Assembly: GCF_021391675.1 (NCBI RefSeq)
Contig: NZ_CP090095.1
Location: 2,547,501 to 2,611,500 of the forward strand
Length of the DNA stretch: 64,000 nucleotides
Origin: Neorhizobium galegae
GTDB lineage: Bacteria > Pseudomonadota > Alphaproteobacteria > Rhizobiales > Rhizobiaceae
Reading direction: 5' to 3'
The notes below the pieces were generated by a model. The model had not been told where the DNA came from and searched no databases. It saw nothing but the letters and a program-made list of their open reading frames with translations. The number at the start of each line of letters is the position of its first letter. Position 1 is the stretch's first letter. The translations under genes were made by a program, and so were the position numbers. Positions 48,543-56,672 of the stretch are shown here, piece by piece.

Positions 48543-49000
48543 TCAGAGCACTTCGAAAACGCTGATACGCACGGCGCTTGCCAAGCGCTCCCCGCTGCCG
48601 ATGAAAATCGTATGGTTCAGCCAGGCATAGCGCGGATCGCCGGTCTGCAGACGCGGCGTGGTGCGCATGTAATAGAGCGCCGGATCGACCGTCTCGCCGG
48701 CCGCCAGCCGCGCCAGCACGTCTGCCGGCCCGTGACGGAAACCGAAATTGCGGATGTCGATCATCGCCCCGTCATGGGTTTCGATCACGTAGCGCGTATC
48801 GAGTTCCGCGTACCGGCATCATAGACGCTCTGCCAGTCCGCGCCGAGATTGAGGACGCGCCCCGAAAGGCGTTCCCCTTCCACCACGCCGCCGATGATCG
48901 GGATGATCCGCCAGCGGCCGCCCGGGCCGCCTCCCTTCTCGATCGGCGCGCCGAGTTCGGCGCGGATTTCGCAAAGCTGCCTGAGGCTCGGTGCGATCAT
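48543..49000 (-). pseudogene. DUF3237 family protein, frameshifted
   Basis: Two abutting minus-strand frames make one DUF3237 protein of about 152 residues. The first half (49000 to about 48810) runs LCEIRAELGAPIEKGG...GADWQSVYDAGT and then slips. The second (to 48543) resumes with VIETHDGAMIDIRNFGFRHGP...YAWLNHTIFIGSGER. Inserting one G near 48806-48811 (ACGCGG to ACGGCGG) restores a continuous sequence reading DAGTAELDTRYVIET, as in homologues. Either a real single-base deletion or a sequencing error. It begins 5 bp after dctM, so it is the last gene of the TRAP operon. DUF3237 function is unknown, though it often accompanies catabolic operons. Confidence 0.85.
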
Positions 49001-49005
49001 GTGCG

Positions 49006-50301
49006 TTATCTCATCGTTTGCGGCAGCCAGAGCGAGATCACCGGGAACGCCACCAGCAGGAAAAGCCGGATGATATCGTTGAGAATGAAAGGCATGACGC
49101 CGCCGTAGATCGTGGTGATCTTCACGTCCTTCGCAATCGAATTGATGACGAAGACATTGATGCCGACGGGCGGCATGATCATGCCGAGCTGGCAGGCGAC
49201 GACGATGATGATGCCGAACCAGACCGGGTCGAAGCCAAGATGGCTGATGACCGGGAACACGATCGGCACGAGCAGGATGATCATCGCCATCTCGTCCATC
49301 AAAGCCCCCGCGATCAGGAAAATGACCAGGATCAGCGTCAATGTTCCGTATGGTCCGAGATCCATTCCGACCAGCATTGCCGTCAGCTTCTGCGGCGACT
49401 GGGTGATCGCCAGGAAATAGCCGAACAGGATGGCGCCGATCAGCACGCTGAACAGCGAAACCGACGTCCGGAGCGACTCCACGAGGCTCGCCATGATGGA
49501 CCGATAGTTCAGCCGGCCGCGCAGCAGGCCGATGACCATGGTCATCAAGGCCCCGACCGCCGCCGCTTCCGTCGCGGTGGCGATACCGAGATAGATTACC
49601 CCGATGACGGAAATGAAAAGAAGCATGACGGCCCAGACGTCCCGAAGCGATGCGAGAGCCTCCCTCAGCTCGAACGGCTTTCCGGGCGGCAACCGCTTGC
49701 CGTGGGCGATCAGCACGGTCGCCATGTACATGAAGGTCGCCATGATGCCGGGGATGATGCCGGCCATCAGCAGCTGCGCGACATCCGTCTCCGTCAGAAA
49801 GGCGTAGACGACCATGATCACCGAAGGCGGGATCAGAATACCGAGTGTGCCGCCTGCGGCGATAACGCCGGTCGAGGTGGCATCGGCGTATTTCGCCTTG
49901 CGCATCTCGGGCAGCGCGATGCGGGTCATTGTCGCGGCGGTCGCAATCGAACTGCCGCAGATCGCCGCAAATCCGGCACAGGCGCCGATCGTGGAGAGCG
50001 CGAGCCCTCCCCGGAACTGTCCGAGCCAGGCATTCCCCGTCCTGAACAGTTCCCGCGACATGCCGGAATTGGTGGCAAAGGCCCCCATCAGGATGAAGAA
50101 CGGCACGAGCGTCAGGTTGAAGTCGGTAATCACGCGGATCGGCGATGTCGTCAGCAGGTTGAGCGCCGGCGACATGCCGCGCATGGCGGCAAAGCCGAAT
50201 ATGCCGACCAGCCCCATCGAAACGCCAAGCGGAACGCGCAGGCCCATGAGCACGAACATGGCGACAAAGCCGCCGATAGCGACGAGATCAGCAGTATTCA
50301 T
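49006..50301 (-). CDS. dctM: TRAP transporter large permease (DctM)
   Basis: 431 residues, about 12 membrane segments, standard DctM length. Family blocks include VPFFILMGAFATNSGMSRELF, GSSIATAATMTRIALPEM and GGTLGILIPPSVIMVVYAFLTE. It exchanges sodium for a carboxylate ligand delivered by DctP. Its start overlaps the dctQ stop (ATGA). Confidence 0.93.
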   Translation of the reverse strand: MNTADLVAIGGFVAMFVLMGLRVPLGVSMGLVGIFGFAAMRGMSPALNLLTTSPIRVITDFNLTLVPFFILMGAFATNSGMSRELFRTGNAWLGQFRGGLALSTIGACAGFAAICGSSIATAATMTRIALPEMRKAKYADATSTGVIAAGGTLGILIPPSVIMVVYAFLTETDVAQLLMAGIIPGIMATFMYMATVLIAHGKRLPPGKPFELREALASLRDVWAVMLLFISVIGVIYLGIATATEAAAVGALMTMVIGLLRGRLNYRSIMASLVESLRTSVSLFSVLIGAILFGYFLAITQSPQKLTAMLVGMDLGPYGTLTLILVIFLIAGALMDEMAMIILLVPIVFPVISHLGFDPVWFGIIIVVACQLGMIMPPVGINVFVINSIAKDVKITTIYGGVMPFILNDIIRLFLLVAFPVISLWLPQTMR

Positions 50302-50798
50302 ACGCCATGGCCCTCAAGCGGATCGATATCTTCAGGTTCGCGCCGAACGAAAGGCGAGATCGCGGTGGTGACGACGGCCGATGCGCAGCCGAGCCAGATC
50401 AGTCCGATCAATGGCCAGACGGGGATGCGCAGATCGAACGTCGCTTCATTGCTCCGATAGGCGCTGGCGAGGCGGAAGAACATCATGTAGGCAAGCATGG
50501 CCGTGAAGGCGAGGAGCAGCGCCCAGGCGATGAAATTGAGGACGCGGCGCCCCCGCGGCCCCATCGGCTCGTAGAGCAGGTCGACCGCGATATGCCCGCC
50601 GCGATAACCGAGCGACGCGAGACCCCACATGATGCAGGCGCCGATCAGATAGCGCGAAATATCGAAGGAGTCTGGGATCGGCCACGCCAGGACATAGCGG
50701 CCAACGGTGGAAGCGACGATCAGGATGGTACACAGCCCCAGCAGGATGCCTGCCACAAGATCGACCACGTCGCTGAAGCGTTCCAGATAGCGGTTCAT
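50298..50798 (-). CDS. dctQ: TRAP transporter small permease (DctQ)
   Basis: 166 residues from ATG 50798; upstream in-frame extension is not hydrophobic. Four membrane helices are visible, with the family motif RYVLAWPIPDSFDISRYLIGACIMWG and GYRGGHIAVDLLYEPM. It couples the binding protein to DctM. The gap to dctP is 74 bp and includes a hairpin. Confidence 0.9.
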   Translation of the reverse strand: MNRYLERFSDVVDLVAGILLGLCTILIVASTVGRYVLAWPIPDSFDISRYLIGACIMWGLASLGYRGGHIAVDLLYEPMGPRGRRVLNFIAWALLLAFTAMLAYMMFFRLASAYRSNEATFDLRIPVWPLIGLIWLGCASAVVTTAISPFVRREPEDIDPLEGHGV

Positions 50799-50827
50799 GG
50801 ACAGCACTCGATGAACAGATGGAAAAG

Positions 50828-50852
50828 GGCGGGCGCCGCGACAGCACCCGCC
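50828..50852 (-). terminator. Attenuator hairpin between dctP and dctQ
   Basis: On the minus strand GGCGGG / CCCGCC forms a stem followed by CTTTTCC in the dctP-dctQ gap, the usual way binding-protein expression exceeds that of permeases. Confidence 0.55.
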
Positions 50853-50872
50853 TGCGAATGGTCCCGCACGCG

Positions 50873-51892
50873 CTATTTCACGTCGGCGCCGTATTTCTTG
50901 AGTGTCTCTTGCAGGCTCGCCCAGGCCGCCTTCGCGTCTATGCCGGCCTTGGTGGCTGCAGTCTCCCATTCGCCCTGCAGCGAACCTGTCGCCTTTTTCC
51001 AGAGGCCTACTTCATCCGGGGTCGGCTTGTAGAGGGTGTGGCCGCCCGCATCGATCATCTTCTTGCGCCCGGCCGCTTCCGCATCGGCCCATTTGCTGGC
51101 CATCTTCTCGGCCCATTCGGGCGTGCAGTGATCGTCGATCACCTTGCGGTCGGCGGCGGAAAGCCCGTCGATCTTGGCCTTGTTCATCACGAAGGCAAAG
51201 GTCGTCGCGTAGAACGGCAGGTCGAGATGATGCTTGGTCACGTCCTGCAGACCGAACGTATAGATCGAGTTCCAGGGCGAGGCAGTCATGTCGGCACCTC
51301 CCTTGGAGATCAGTTCGCGCATTTCGCCCGCCGGCACCTGCACCGATGCGGCGCCGAGCGAACTCACCATGCGGGCCATGGTCGCGTGCGCCGGGCGGAT
51401 GTTCTTGCCCTTCAGGTCGGCAGGAACCTGGATCGGTCCCTTGACGCCGTGCAGCGTTCCCGGGTCATGCAGATGCACCATGCAGACGTAGACGTCCTTC
51501 ATTTCCTTCTGGGCGTACTGCCCGTACCATTCGTCGATCGCCCGCGACCCGCCCTTGGCATTGGCGATCAGGAAGGGAATTTCGCCCGCCGCGATGATCG
51601 GGAAGCGCCCCGGCTGATAGCCCGGATTGATGAAGCCGATATCGACGATGCCGTCGCGCGCCATGTCGTAATGATCGGGTGCGGCGCCGAGCTGAGAGGC
51701 GGGGTATATGGTGATGTTGATGCGCCCGCCGGACGCTTCTTTGATCGATTTCGCCCAAGGCTCCATCCCGCCCGGCTGCAGCGCATGAGTGGCGGGGACC
51801 CAGTGCGACAATGTCAGTTCCACGTCGGCGGCGTGGGCGGGTGCAGTCAGCGCCGCGAGGCAGGCCGAAGCGAGCAATGCCTTCAGTTTCAT
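50873..51892 (-). CDS. dctP: TRAP transporter substrate-binding protein (DctP)
   Basis: 339 residues with signal peptide (about 1-21, ending PAHAAD). Family features: VELTLSHWVPATHALQPGGMEPWAKSIKEASGGRINITIYPASQLG and the ligand-arginine region around LKGKNIRPAHATM (about 158-170), where the conserved Arg binds the ligand carboxylate. The carboxylate is probably an aromatic hydroxy acid, given the neighbouring FAD dehydrogenase and decarboxylase fusion (inference). Confidence 0.9.
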   Translation of the reverse strand: MKLKALLASACLAALTAPAHAADVELTLSHWVPATHALQPGGMEPWAKSIKEASGGRINITIYPASQLGAAPDHYDMARDGIVDIGFINPGYQPGRFPIIAAGEIPFLIANAKGGSRAIDEWYGQYAQKEMKDVYVCMVHLHDPGTLHGVKGPIQVPADLKGKNIRPAHATMARMVSSLGAASVQVPAGEMRELISKGGADMTASPWNSIYTFGLQDVTKHHLDLPFYATTFAFVMNKAKIDGLSAADRKVIDDHCTPEWAEKMASKWADAEAAGRKKMIDAGGHTLYKPTPDEVGLWKKATGSLQGEWETAATKAGIDAKAAWASLQETLKKYGADVK

Positions 51893-51980
51893 GTGTTTCT
51901 CCTCCCTTTGAGATCAGAGGCCGGCGGGGCTCCCTCCCCGCTCCGGCCGGCGAATATCGCGGTCAACCCACCAGGAGAGT

Positions 51981-52172
51981 TCAAGTCCCGGGCAGATCGC
52001 CGAAGTCGTTGGAAATTCCGTGGAGAGACGCAATTGCGGCGCCCATAAAAACGGCCGGCGAAAGATGCGCCGAAAGGTCGGCGGCGACGCGGCCGGACAT
52101 CATCTCCGCAGCCGGAACCGAACCCGCCATGTCTGTGGCAGATGCAACTGTCCCGGCCAGTTGTGTATACAT
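51981..52172 (-). CDS. Small ORF ahead of the TRAP operon, unknown function
   Basis: 63 residues, ATG 52172 preceded by GGGAGGAA at ideal spacing. The product (MYTQLAGTVASATDMAG... AHLSPAVFMGAAIASLHG... LPGT) is rich in Ala, Ser and Met and mildly hydrophobic in the second half, with no clear membrane helix. It lies 88 bp upstream of dctP in the same direction, so it probably sits in the 5' part of the TRAP transcript. A faint likeness to RebB-type small proteins was noted but is not convincing. Confidence 0.5.
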   Translation of the reverse strand: MYTQLAGTVASATDMAGSVPAAEMMSGRVAADLSAHLSPAVFMGAAIASLHGISNDFGDLPGT

Positions 52173-52282
52173 TGATTTCCTCCCATGCCCGGTCTCCCGA
52201 GGTGACGCCGTCCTCCCGACATCGCCTAACCGAACATTCGAATTTCAACACATCCAGGCTGAAACGACAAGCTTCCATTTCG

Positions 52283-52298
52283 TTTTGGGATACAAAAA
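52283..52298. promoter_or_regulatory. Shared operator motif in the TRAP / FAD-dehydrogenase divergent region
   Basis: TTTTGGGATACAAAAA, with TTTTG/CAAAA arms. The 13 bases TTTTGGGATACAA recur exactly at 56473-56485 upstream of the ligM-like gene. A weaker TTGGGATAC lies at 52474-52482. The rest of the 449-bp gap (52173-52621) shows no further clear element. Confidence 0.6.
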
Positions 52299-52621
52299 GT
52301 CAGGGCTCCTGAGATTTTTCCGATAGGCACTTCAACCGCGGTTCAAACCGTCTAGAATGTCGCGGCAGCACTTCATGCATACACGGCAGGATGAATGCGG
52401 CAACAAGGCGGGGCTGGGAGACGCTGATCTTAAGGAGGGAATGTTCGGCCGGGAGAAACTGCCGGCCGATCGGTTGGGATACGGTAGCGGCGTCCAAAAC
52501 CGTTCGCGGAAACGCCGGGACGCGCCAAGATTTCCGGCCCTGGTTGCTTTGGATCCGCAAGCCGGATCGAGCCCTGGGCACGATTATTTCAAGTCATCAT
52601 TGCGGCATCAGGGAGGAAAAA

Positions 52622-54010
52622 ATGGAAGATCTCGTCACGCCGGTCGGTCAGGCGATTGCGAAACTCAAAGGCATTCTCGGCGACAGGCTGGTGACCTCGG
52701 CTTCCGTTCGAGAGCATCACAGCCACGATACGTCGCGGCTCACCCCTCACCTGCCCGATGCCGTCGCCTTTCCGCGCATCGAAGAAGAGGTCCAGGCGAT
52801 CGTTTCTGCCTGTGCTGCGCATGGCGTACCGGTCGTGCCGTTTGGTGCGGGGTCCTCGATGGAAGGCCATACGATCCCGATCCGCGGCGGCATCTCGCTC
52901 GATACCCGCGAGATGAACAGGATACTCGAGATCCGGCCCGAGGACCTGCTGGCCGTCGTCCAGCCCGGCGTCACCCGCAAGCAGCTCAATGTGGAGTTGC
53001 GCGAAACCGGCCTGATGTTCTCGGTGGACCCCGGCGCCGATGCCTCGATCGGCGGCATGGCCTCGACCCGCGGCAGCGGCACCACTTCGGTGCGCTACGG
53101 CACGATGCGAGAAAACGTGCTGGCTCTCCGGGTGGTGACACCCGACGGCGAGGCCATCCAGACTGGATCGCGGGCCAGAAAATCCTCGTCCGGCTACGAC
53201 CTGACGCATCTCTTCGTCGGCTCCGAAGGCACGCTCGGCGTCATCACCGAATTGACCGTCCGCCTGCATCCGATCCCGGAGGCCGTTTCATCCGCCATCT
53301 GCTCCTTCCCGACGGTCGCCAATGCCGTCGAAGCGGTGATCGAGGCGGTGCAATACGGCATCCCGGTCGCCCGCGTCGAATTCCTGGACGAGGTGGCGAT
53401 CGCCTCGACCAACAATTATTCGAAGCTCGGCCTGCCGGTCGCCCCCACCCTGTTCTTCGAGTTCCACGGCACCGAGGCCTGGGTGAAGGAACAGGCGCGG
53501 CTTGTCGAGGAGATCACCAAGGGCCATGACGCGATCTCCTTCCGCTGGACCGCGGATGCGGACGAGCGCGCCAAACTCTGGCAGGCCCGCCACGATCTCT
53601 ACTGGGCGACCAAGGCGATTATTCCCGGCTTTGAGCTCTATACCGGCGATATCTGCGTGCCGATCTCGCGGCTTGCCGAAAGCATCGTCGCGGCGCGCGC
53701 CGATATCGATGCCTCGTCGCTGACAGGCCAGATCATCGGCCATGTCGGCGACGGCAATTTCCACACCGCCTACCTGATCGACCCGAACAATCCGGACCAC
53801 CTGAGGCAAGCCGACGAGATGGCCGACCGGGTCGTCGAACGCGCACTCGCCGTCGGCGGCACGGCGAGCGGCGAACACGGCATCGGCATCGCCAAGCTCA
53901 AGTTCATGCGCAAGGAACACGGCAAGGCGGTGGATGTGATGAAGAAGATCAAGGCCGCGCTCGATCCGCTGGGGATCATGAACCCGGGCAAGATGGGTGA
54001 CGCTGGCTGA
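52622..54010 (+). CDS. FAD-linked 2-hydroxyacid dehydrogenase (GlcD/D-lactate dehydrogenase family)
   Basis: 462 residues from ATG 52622 with AGGGAGGAAA upstream; the longer frame is unlike the family. The FAD_binding_4 domain (about 40-220) has VPFGAGSSMEGHTIP and DPGADASIGGMASTRGSGTTSVRYGTMREN. The C-terminal FAD-oxidase domain ends with GHVGDGNFHT and SGEHGIGIAKLKFM, which carry the substrate/metal histidines. Such enzymes oxidise D-2-hydroxy acids (lactate, glycolate, 2-hydroxyglutarate, mandelate) to 2-oxo acids and pass electrons to the respiratory chain. Divergent from the TRAP importer; D-mandelate-type substrates would feed the decarboxylase fusion. Confidence 0.9.
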   Translation: MEDLVTPVGQAIAKLKGILGDRLVTSASVREHHSHDTSRLTPHLPDAVAFPRIEEEVQAIVSACAAHGVPVVPFGAGSSMEGHTIPIRGGISLDTREMNRILEIRPEDLLAVVQPGVTRKQLNVELRETGLMFSVDPGADASIGGMASTRGSGTTSVRYGTMRENVLALRVVTPDGEAIQTGSRARKSSSGYDLTHLFVGSEGTLGVITELTVRLHPIPEAVSSAICSFPTVANAVEAVIEAVQYGIPVARVEFLDEVAIASTNNYSKLGLPVAPTLFFEFHGTEAWVKEQARLVEEITKGHDAISFRWTADADERAKLWQARHDLYWATKAIIPGFELYTGDICVPISRLAESIVAARADIDASSLTGQIIGHVGDGNFHTAYLIDPNNPDHLRQADEMADRVVERALAVGGTASGEHGIGIAKLKFMRKEHGKAVDVMKKIKAALDPLGIMNPGKMGDAG

Positions 54011-54094
54011 GGCGCGACGGCCGGCCGGCAGAACGCTCCAGTGGAGCATTCTGAGCGTCGAACGCCCTGGGCCTAGCAACGGGCCGATAAACTA

Positions 54095-54113
54095 ACGGGG
54101 GGACATCCCCCGT
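54095..54113 (+). terminator. Hairpin after the FAD dehydrogenase gene
   Basis: ACGGGGG-GACAT-CCCCCGT is a perfect 7-bp stem 85 bp after the stop; no T-run follows. A weaker AGAACGCTCC/GGAGCATTCT hairpin lies at about 54031-54052. Confidence 0.45.
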
Positions 54114-54167
54114 ACCCCAAAACTCATGTGGGGCTTCGCGTTGAAGATGCCGCCGATCCAGATTGGT

Positions 54168-54335
54168 TCAATTTCCGCAAGCGGCATTGCGAGCAGTTTC
54201 GTTGGCGATGTAGGCGGGATCATAATCATCGAAGCAACGGCTGACGCGGTCATTCAATTGCCAACCCCACACCCCGAAAGCAACCGCCACAAGCAACAGA
54301 ACCACCAGTACGCGCCGTCCGCTAAGGCTCTGCAT
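54168..54335 (-). CDS. Small single-pass membrane protein, unknown
   Basis: 55 residues from ATG 54335 (GGAAG about 10 bp upstream). It has a short basic N-terminus (MQSLSGRR), one hydrophobic helix (VLVVLLLVAVAFGVWGW) and a soluble tail with two cysteines (SRCFDDYDPAYIAN... AACGN), a normal layout for a small exported-tail membrane protein. It is isolated on the minus strand in a low-coding gap. No family recognised. Confidence 0.5.
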   Translation of the reverse strand: MQSLSGRRVLVVLLLVAVAFGVWGWQLNDRVSRCFDDYDPAYIANETARNAACGN

Positions 54336-54804
54336 CGTCGCCGTTTCTTCCAACCACATCTGGCAAAAGCGTTAGCAAACAGCCGACTTTTGAGCAAGGT
54401 GACGGAGGCTATCGTTGACAGCTATTGGCAAGGCGTGCCCCCTCACAGATTCCGCTGGGGCTTTGCCGCCTCGCGTTCTGATCCCGAAACGAGCGAGGTC
54501 TTGGAAGAAAAGGTCGTTAGCAACGGCTATGTCATCATCACGAACGGACGCTGCTATGTGAAACCGGTCCAATTCATAGGCAAGGCGCACATGATCGCGG
54601 TTGCGTGGTCGAAAGTGGAGACCGGCAATGACCGAAGCTCTTGTAGGCACTTTCTCGACTCGCGGGGAACCGTCACGCAGACGGCGTATCATCGCTAGTC
54701 GGCCATGAGGATCAAACCGCCGTCGTCAACAGATGCCACCATCTAATGACCGCAGCACGTCAGGCACCACGCCCCAGCATCAACCGCCACCTCCACCAAC
54801 CAAA

Positions 54805-54826
54805 AACGGCGCCCGAAGGCGCCGTT
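54805..54826 (-). terminator. Terminator of the ligM-like gene
   Basis: AACGGCGCC / GGCGCCGTT, a perfect 9-bp stem with tetraloop, followed on the minus strand by TTT; 25 bp after the stop. Confidence 0.9.
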
Positions 54827-54850
54827 CTCATGTCATATCCTGGGAGGATA

Positions 54851-56257
54851 TCAGACCTTCTTGGTGCGCCAGCTTTCGGCATAATTTTCGCGGGCTTCGG
54901 CCGCATAGGGGGTGGGCGAGACGCGGACGCGGATCTCGGCCTGTTTGTGGCCCTTTTCGATCGACGTCTTGCCGGTGCCGCCGTTCGGTTCGCCCCAGAT
55001 CAGCGTCAGAACGTCGCCTTCCTGGACGTCGGCATCGACGATGCCGAGCGACAGCATGCAGCGTTCGTTGTAGCTGTAGCCGTTGAACATCGACATGCCG
55101 ACCACCTTGTCGCCATGCATGATCTTGTCGGCGCTCGAAGACGCATAGTTCGGCTGCGGCAGGTCGATCCACTTGTAGGCTTCGCCGCCCGGCACGAAGT
55201 TCGAGGCGATGACCTTCATCACGTCTTCCGCGTTCCACTCGAAGGTGACCTTCTTGCGCTGCGGCTGCGACTTCATCTTTTCCAGCGCCTCGCGGCCGAC
55301 GAAATCGTGGTCGAACTTGATGTAGATGCCGTAACCGAGCTCGTACGGGTTGACGTAGTAGTCTTCGATATTGTCGGAGACGAGGCTGCCGCCGATCGAG
55401 CCCGTCGCCTCATAGCTGTCTTCCGTCAGCCAGTCGCGATAACCTTGCAGTTCGGCGGCGGTGTAGATGCCCGGCAGCGGCGACGGAATCCAGCCCGATT
55501 CCAGCGTGTTGGTGGAATAGGCGCGCGCACCGACGAGATAGAGGTCGACGCCGGCGTCCTTGGCGGCCTTGACGATGATCTCGCGGACTTCGTCCTTCTC
55601 GGCATAAGGTCCCCAGACTTCGAGACCCGGAGCGCCGGCCATGCCGTGGCGCAGGGCCTGGACCTTCTTGGAGCCGATATTGATCCAGTCGACATGGAAG
55701 AACTTGATGTCGGGGATCGGGCCGCCATTCATCTTCTCAAAGATCTTCGGAGCATCCGGCCCCTGGATCTGGAAGCGGTAGTGAACGCGATCGACTTGCT
55801 TGCCGTCCGGGCGCGAAGGCGAACGCGGGTCGTGGGTGAGCTTGACGTCATGCTTGCCGAGCGAAGCGTTGTAGCGCAGCCAGTTGGCGGTCGGCGCACG
55901 GCCGACGAGCACGAATTTGTCATCACGCTCGCGGAAGATGATCATATCGCCGATGACGTGTCCGGCAGGCGTCACCGGAACGTAATGCTTGGCGCGATCG
56001 ACGCCGAAATTGGCAAAGCTGTTGATCGCCAAGCTTTCCAGGAACTTGGCCGCATCCGGACCTTCGACGATCAGCTCGTCCATGTGGTGCGACTGATCGA
56101 ACAGCACGGCCGAATGGCGCCATGCCATCTGCTCGGTGCGCCAGTTCGAAAACTCCGGCGCGACGACCGGATAGATATACATGCCGATGCGCGAATTGCG
56201 CAGCATCTCGACAGTATTGCCCTTCTCTTTCAGGATCTGGGTGAGATTCTTAGCCAT
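54851..56257 (-). CDS. LigM-like tetrahydrofolate-dependent aromatic O-demethylase (GcvT fold)
   Basis: 468 residues from ATG 56257 with GGGAAGG upstream. The whole chain follows Sphingobium LigM (vanillate/3-O-methylgallate O-demethylase) as I recall it: GNTVEMLRNSRIGMYIYPVVAPEFSNWRTEQ near the N-terminus, YVPVTPAGHVIGDMIIF, RHGMAGAPGLEVWGPY, NTLESGWIPSPLPGIYT, SNIEDYYVNPYELGYG and GMSMFNGYSYNE. This enzyme class moves an aryl methyl group to THF, giving 5-methyl-THF and a phenol. Closely related GcvT-fold demethylases (DMSP DmdA, glycine T protein) are shorter and less similar. Monocistronic; regulated region upstream has two copies of the GGGAT motif. Confidence 0.85.
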   Translation of the reverse strand: MAKNLTQILKEKGNTVEMLRNSRIGMYIYPVVAPEFSNWRTEQMAWRHSAVLFDQSHHMDELIVEGPDAAKFLESLAINSFANFGVDRAKHYVPVTPAGHVIGDMIIFRERDDKFVLVGRAPTANWLRYNASLGKHDVKLTHDPRSPSRPDGKQVDRVHYRFQIQGPDAPKIFEKMNGGPIPDIKFFHVDWINIGSKKVQALRHGMAGAPGLEVWGPYAEKDEVREIIVKAAKDAGVDLYLVGARAYSTNTLESGWIPSPLPGIYTAAELQGYRDWLTEDSYEATGSIGGSLVSDNIEDYYVNPYELGYGIYIKFDHDFVGREALEKMKSQPQRKKVTFEWNAEDVMKVIASNFVPGGEAYKWIDLPQPNYASSSADKIMHGDKVVGMSMFNGYSYNERCMLSLGIVDADVQEGDVLTLIWGEPNGGTGKTSIEKGHKQAEIRVRVSPTPYAAEARENYAESWRTKKV

Positions 56258-56672
56258 TTGCCTACCTTCCCTCGGTTGCTCTCTCCTGCAAGTCGCCCCC
56301 CGGAAACCGGTTCGGGATACGATATGCATCGTCTCAAGATTCTCATGCAAATGAGGGCCAGCGGTCTCCTCCCGCCATCTCCTCTTAACAACCCGGTTCT
56401 CGAACCTCGCCTCAACGGCTTTGCGGAAATCGAGGCCTCCTCCCGGGACGAAGTAATTCATAGAGCAATCGATTTTGGGATACAATACCCATATTGGGTC
56501 GATCGACGAAAAGCACCGCAACAGCCCATTAGAATTGCGCTGTTTCTATAATATATTGGTGATAATTGATGCAGTGCGGAAAAACCAACGAGATCCGGAT
56601 TATCGCCCTTCAACGGGGGATTTGGCAATTTGGGATCCCAAATTGGAATTCCCTACCGCCGGGACGTAGGTC
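56258..56672. promoter_or_regulatory. Promoter region of the ligM-like gene with two GntR-type sites
   Basis: This 415-bp gap holds TTTTGGGATACAA (56473-56485), identical to the motif at 52283, and a 20-bp perfect palindrome CAATTTGGGATCCCAAATTG (56626-56645). The shared core is TTTGGGATNC. A weaker CGGGATACGATA lies near 56308-56319. These are the likely sites for the adjacent GntR protein. Confidence 0.6.

Larger units (their letters stand above)
54011..54804. other. 794-bp low-coding gap
   Basis: Besides the hairpin at 54095-54113 and the small membrane ORF below, the region has only weak ORFs. A plus frame over 54126-54698 reads plausibly in its second half (SYWQGVPPHRFRWGFA... CYVKPVQFIGKAHMIAVAWSK), and an ATG at 54627 with upstream GGAGACC opens 26 codons. 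GC content is lower than in neighbours. It may be a decayed insertion. Confidence 0.35.

Noticed and set aside
54372..54692. 106-codon minus-strand ORF in the low-coding gap
   Set aside because: No ribosome site and Arg-rich composition like an antisense frame; not supported as a gene.
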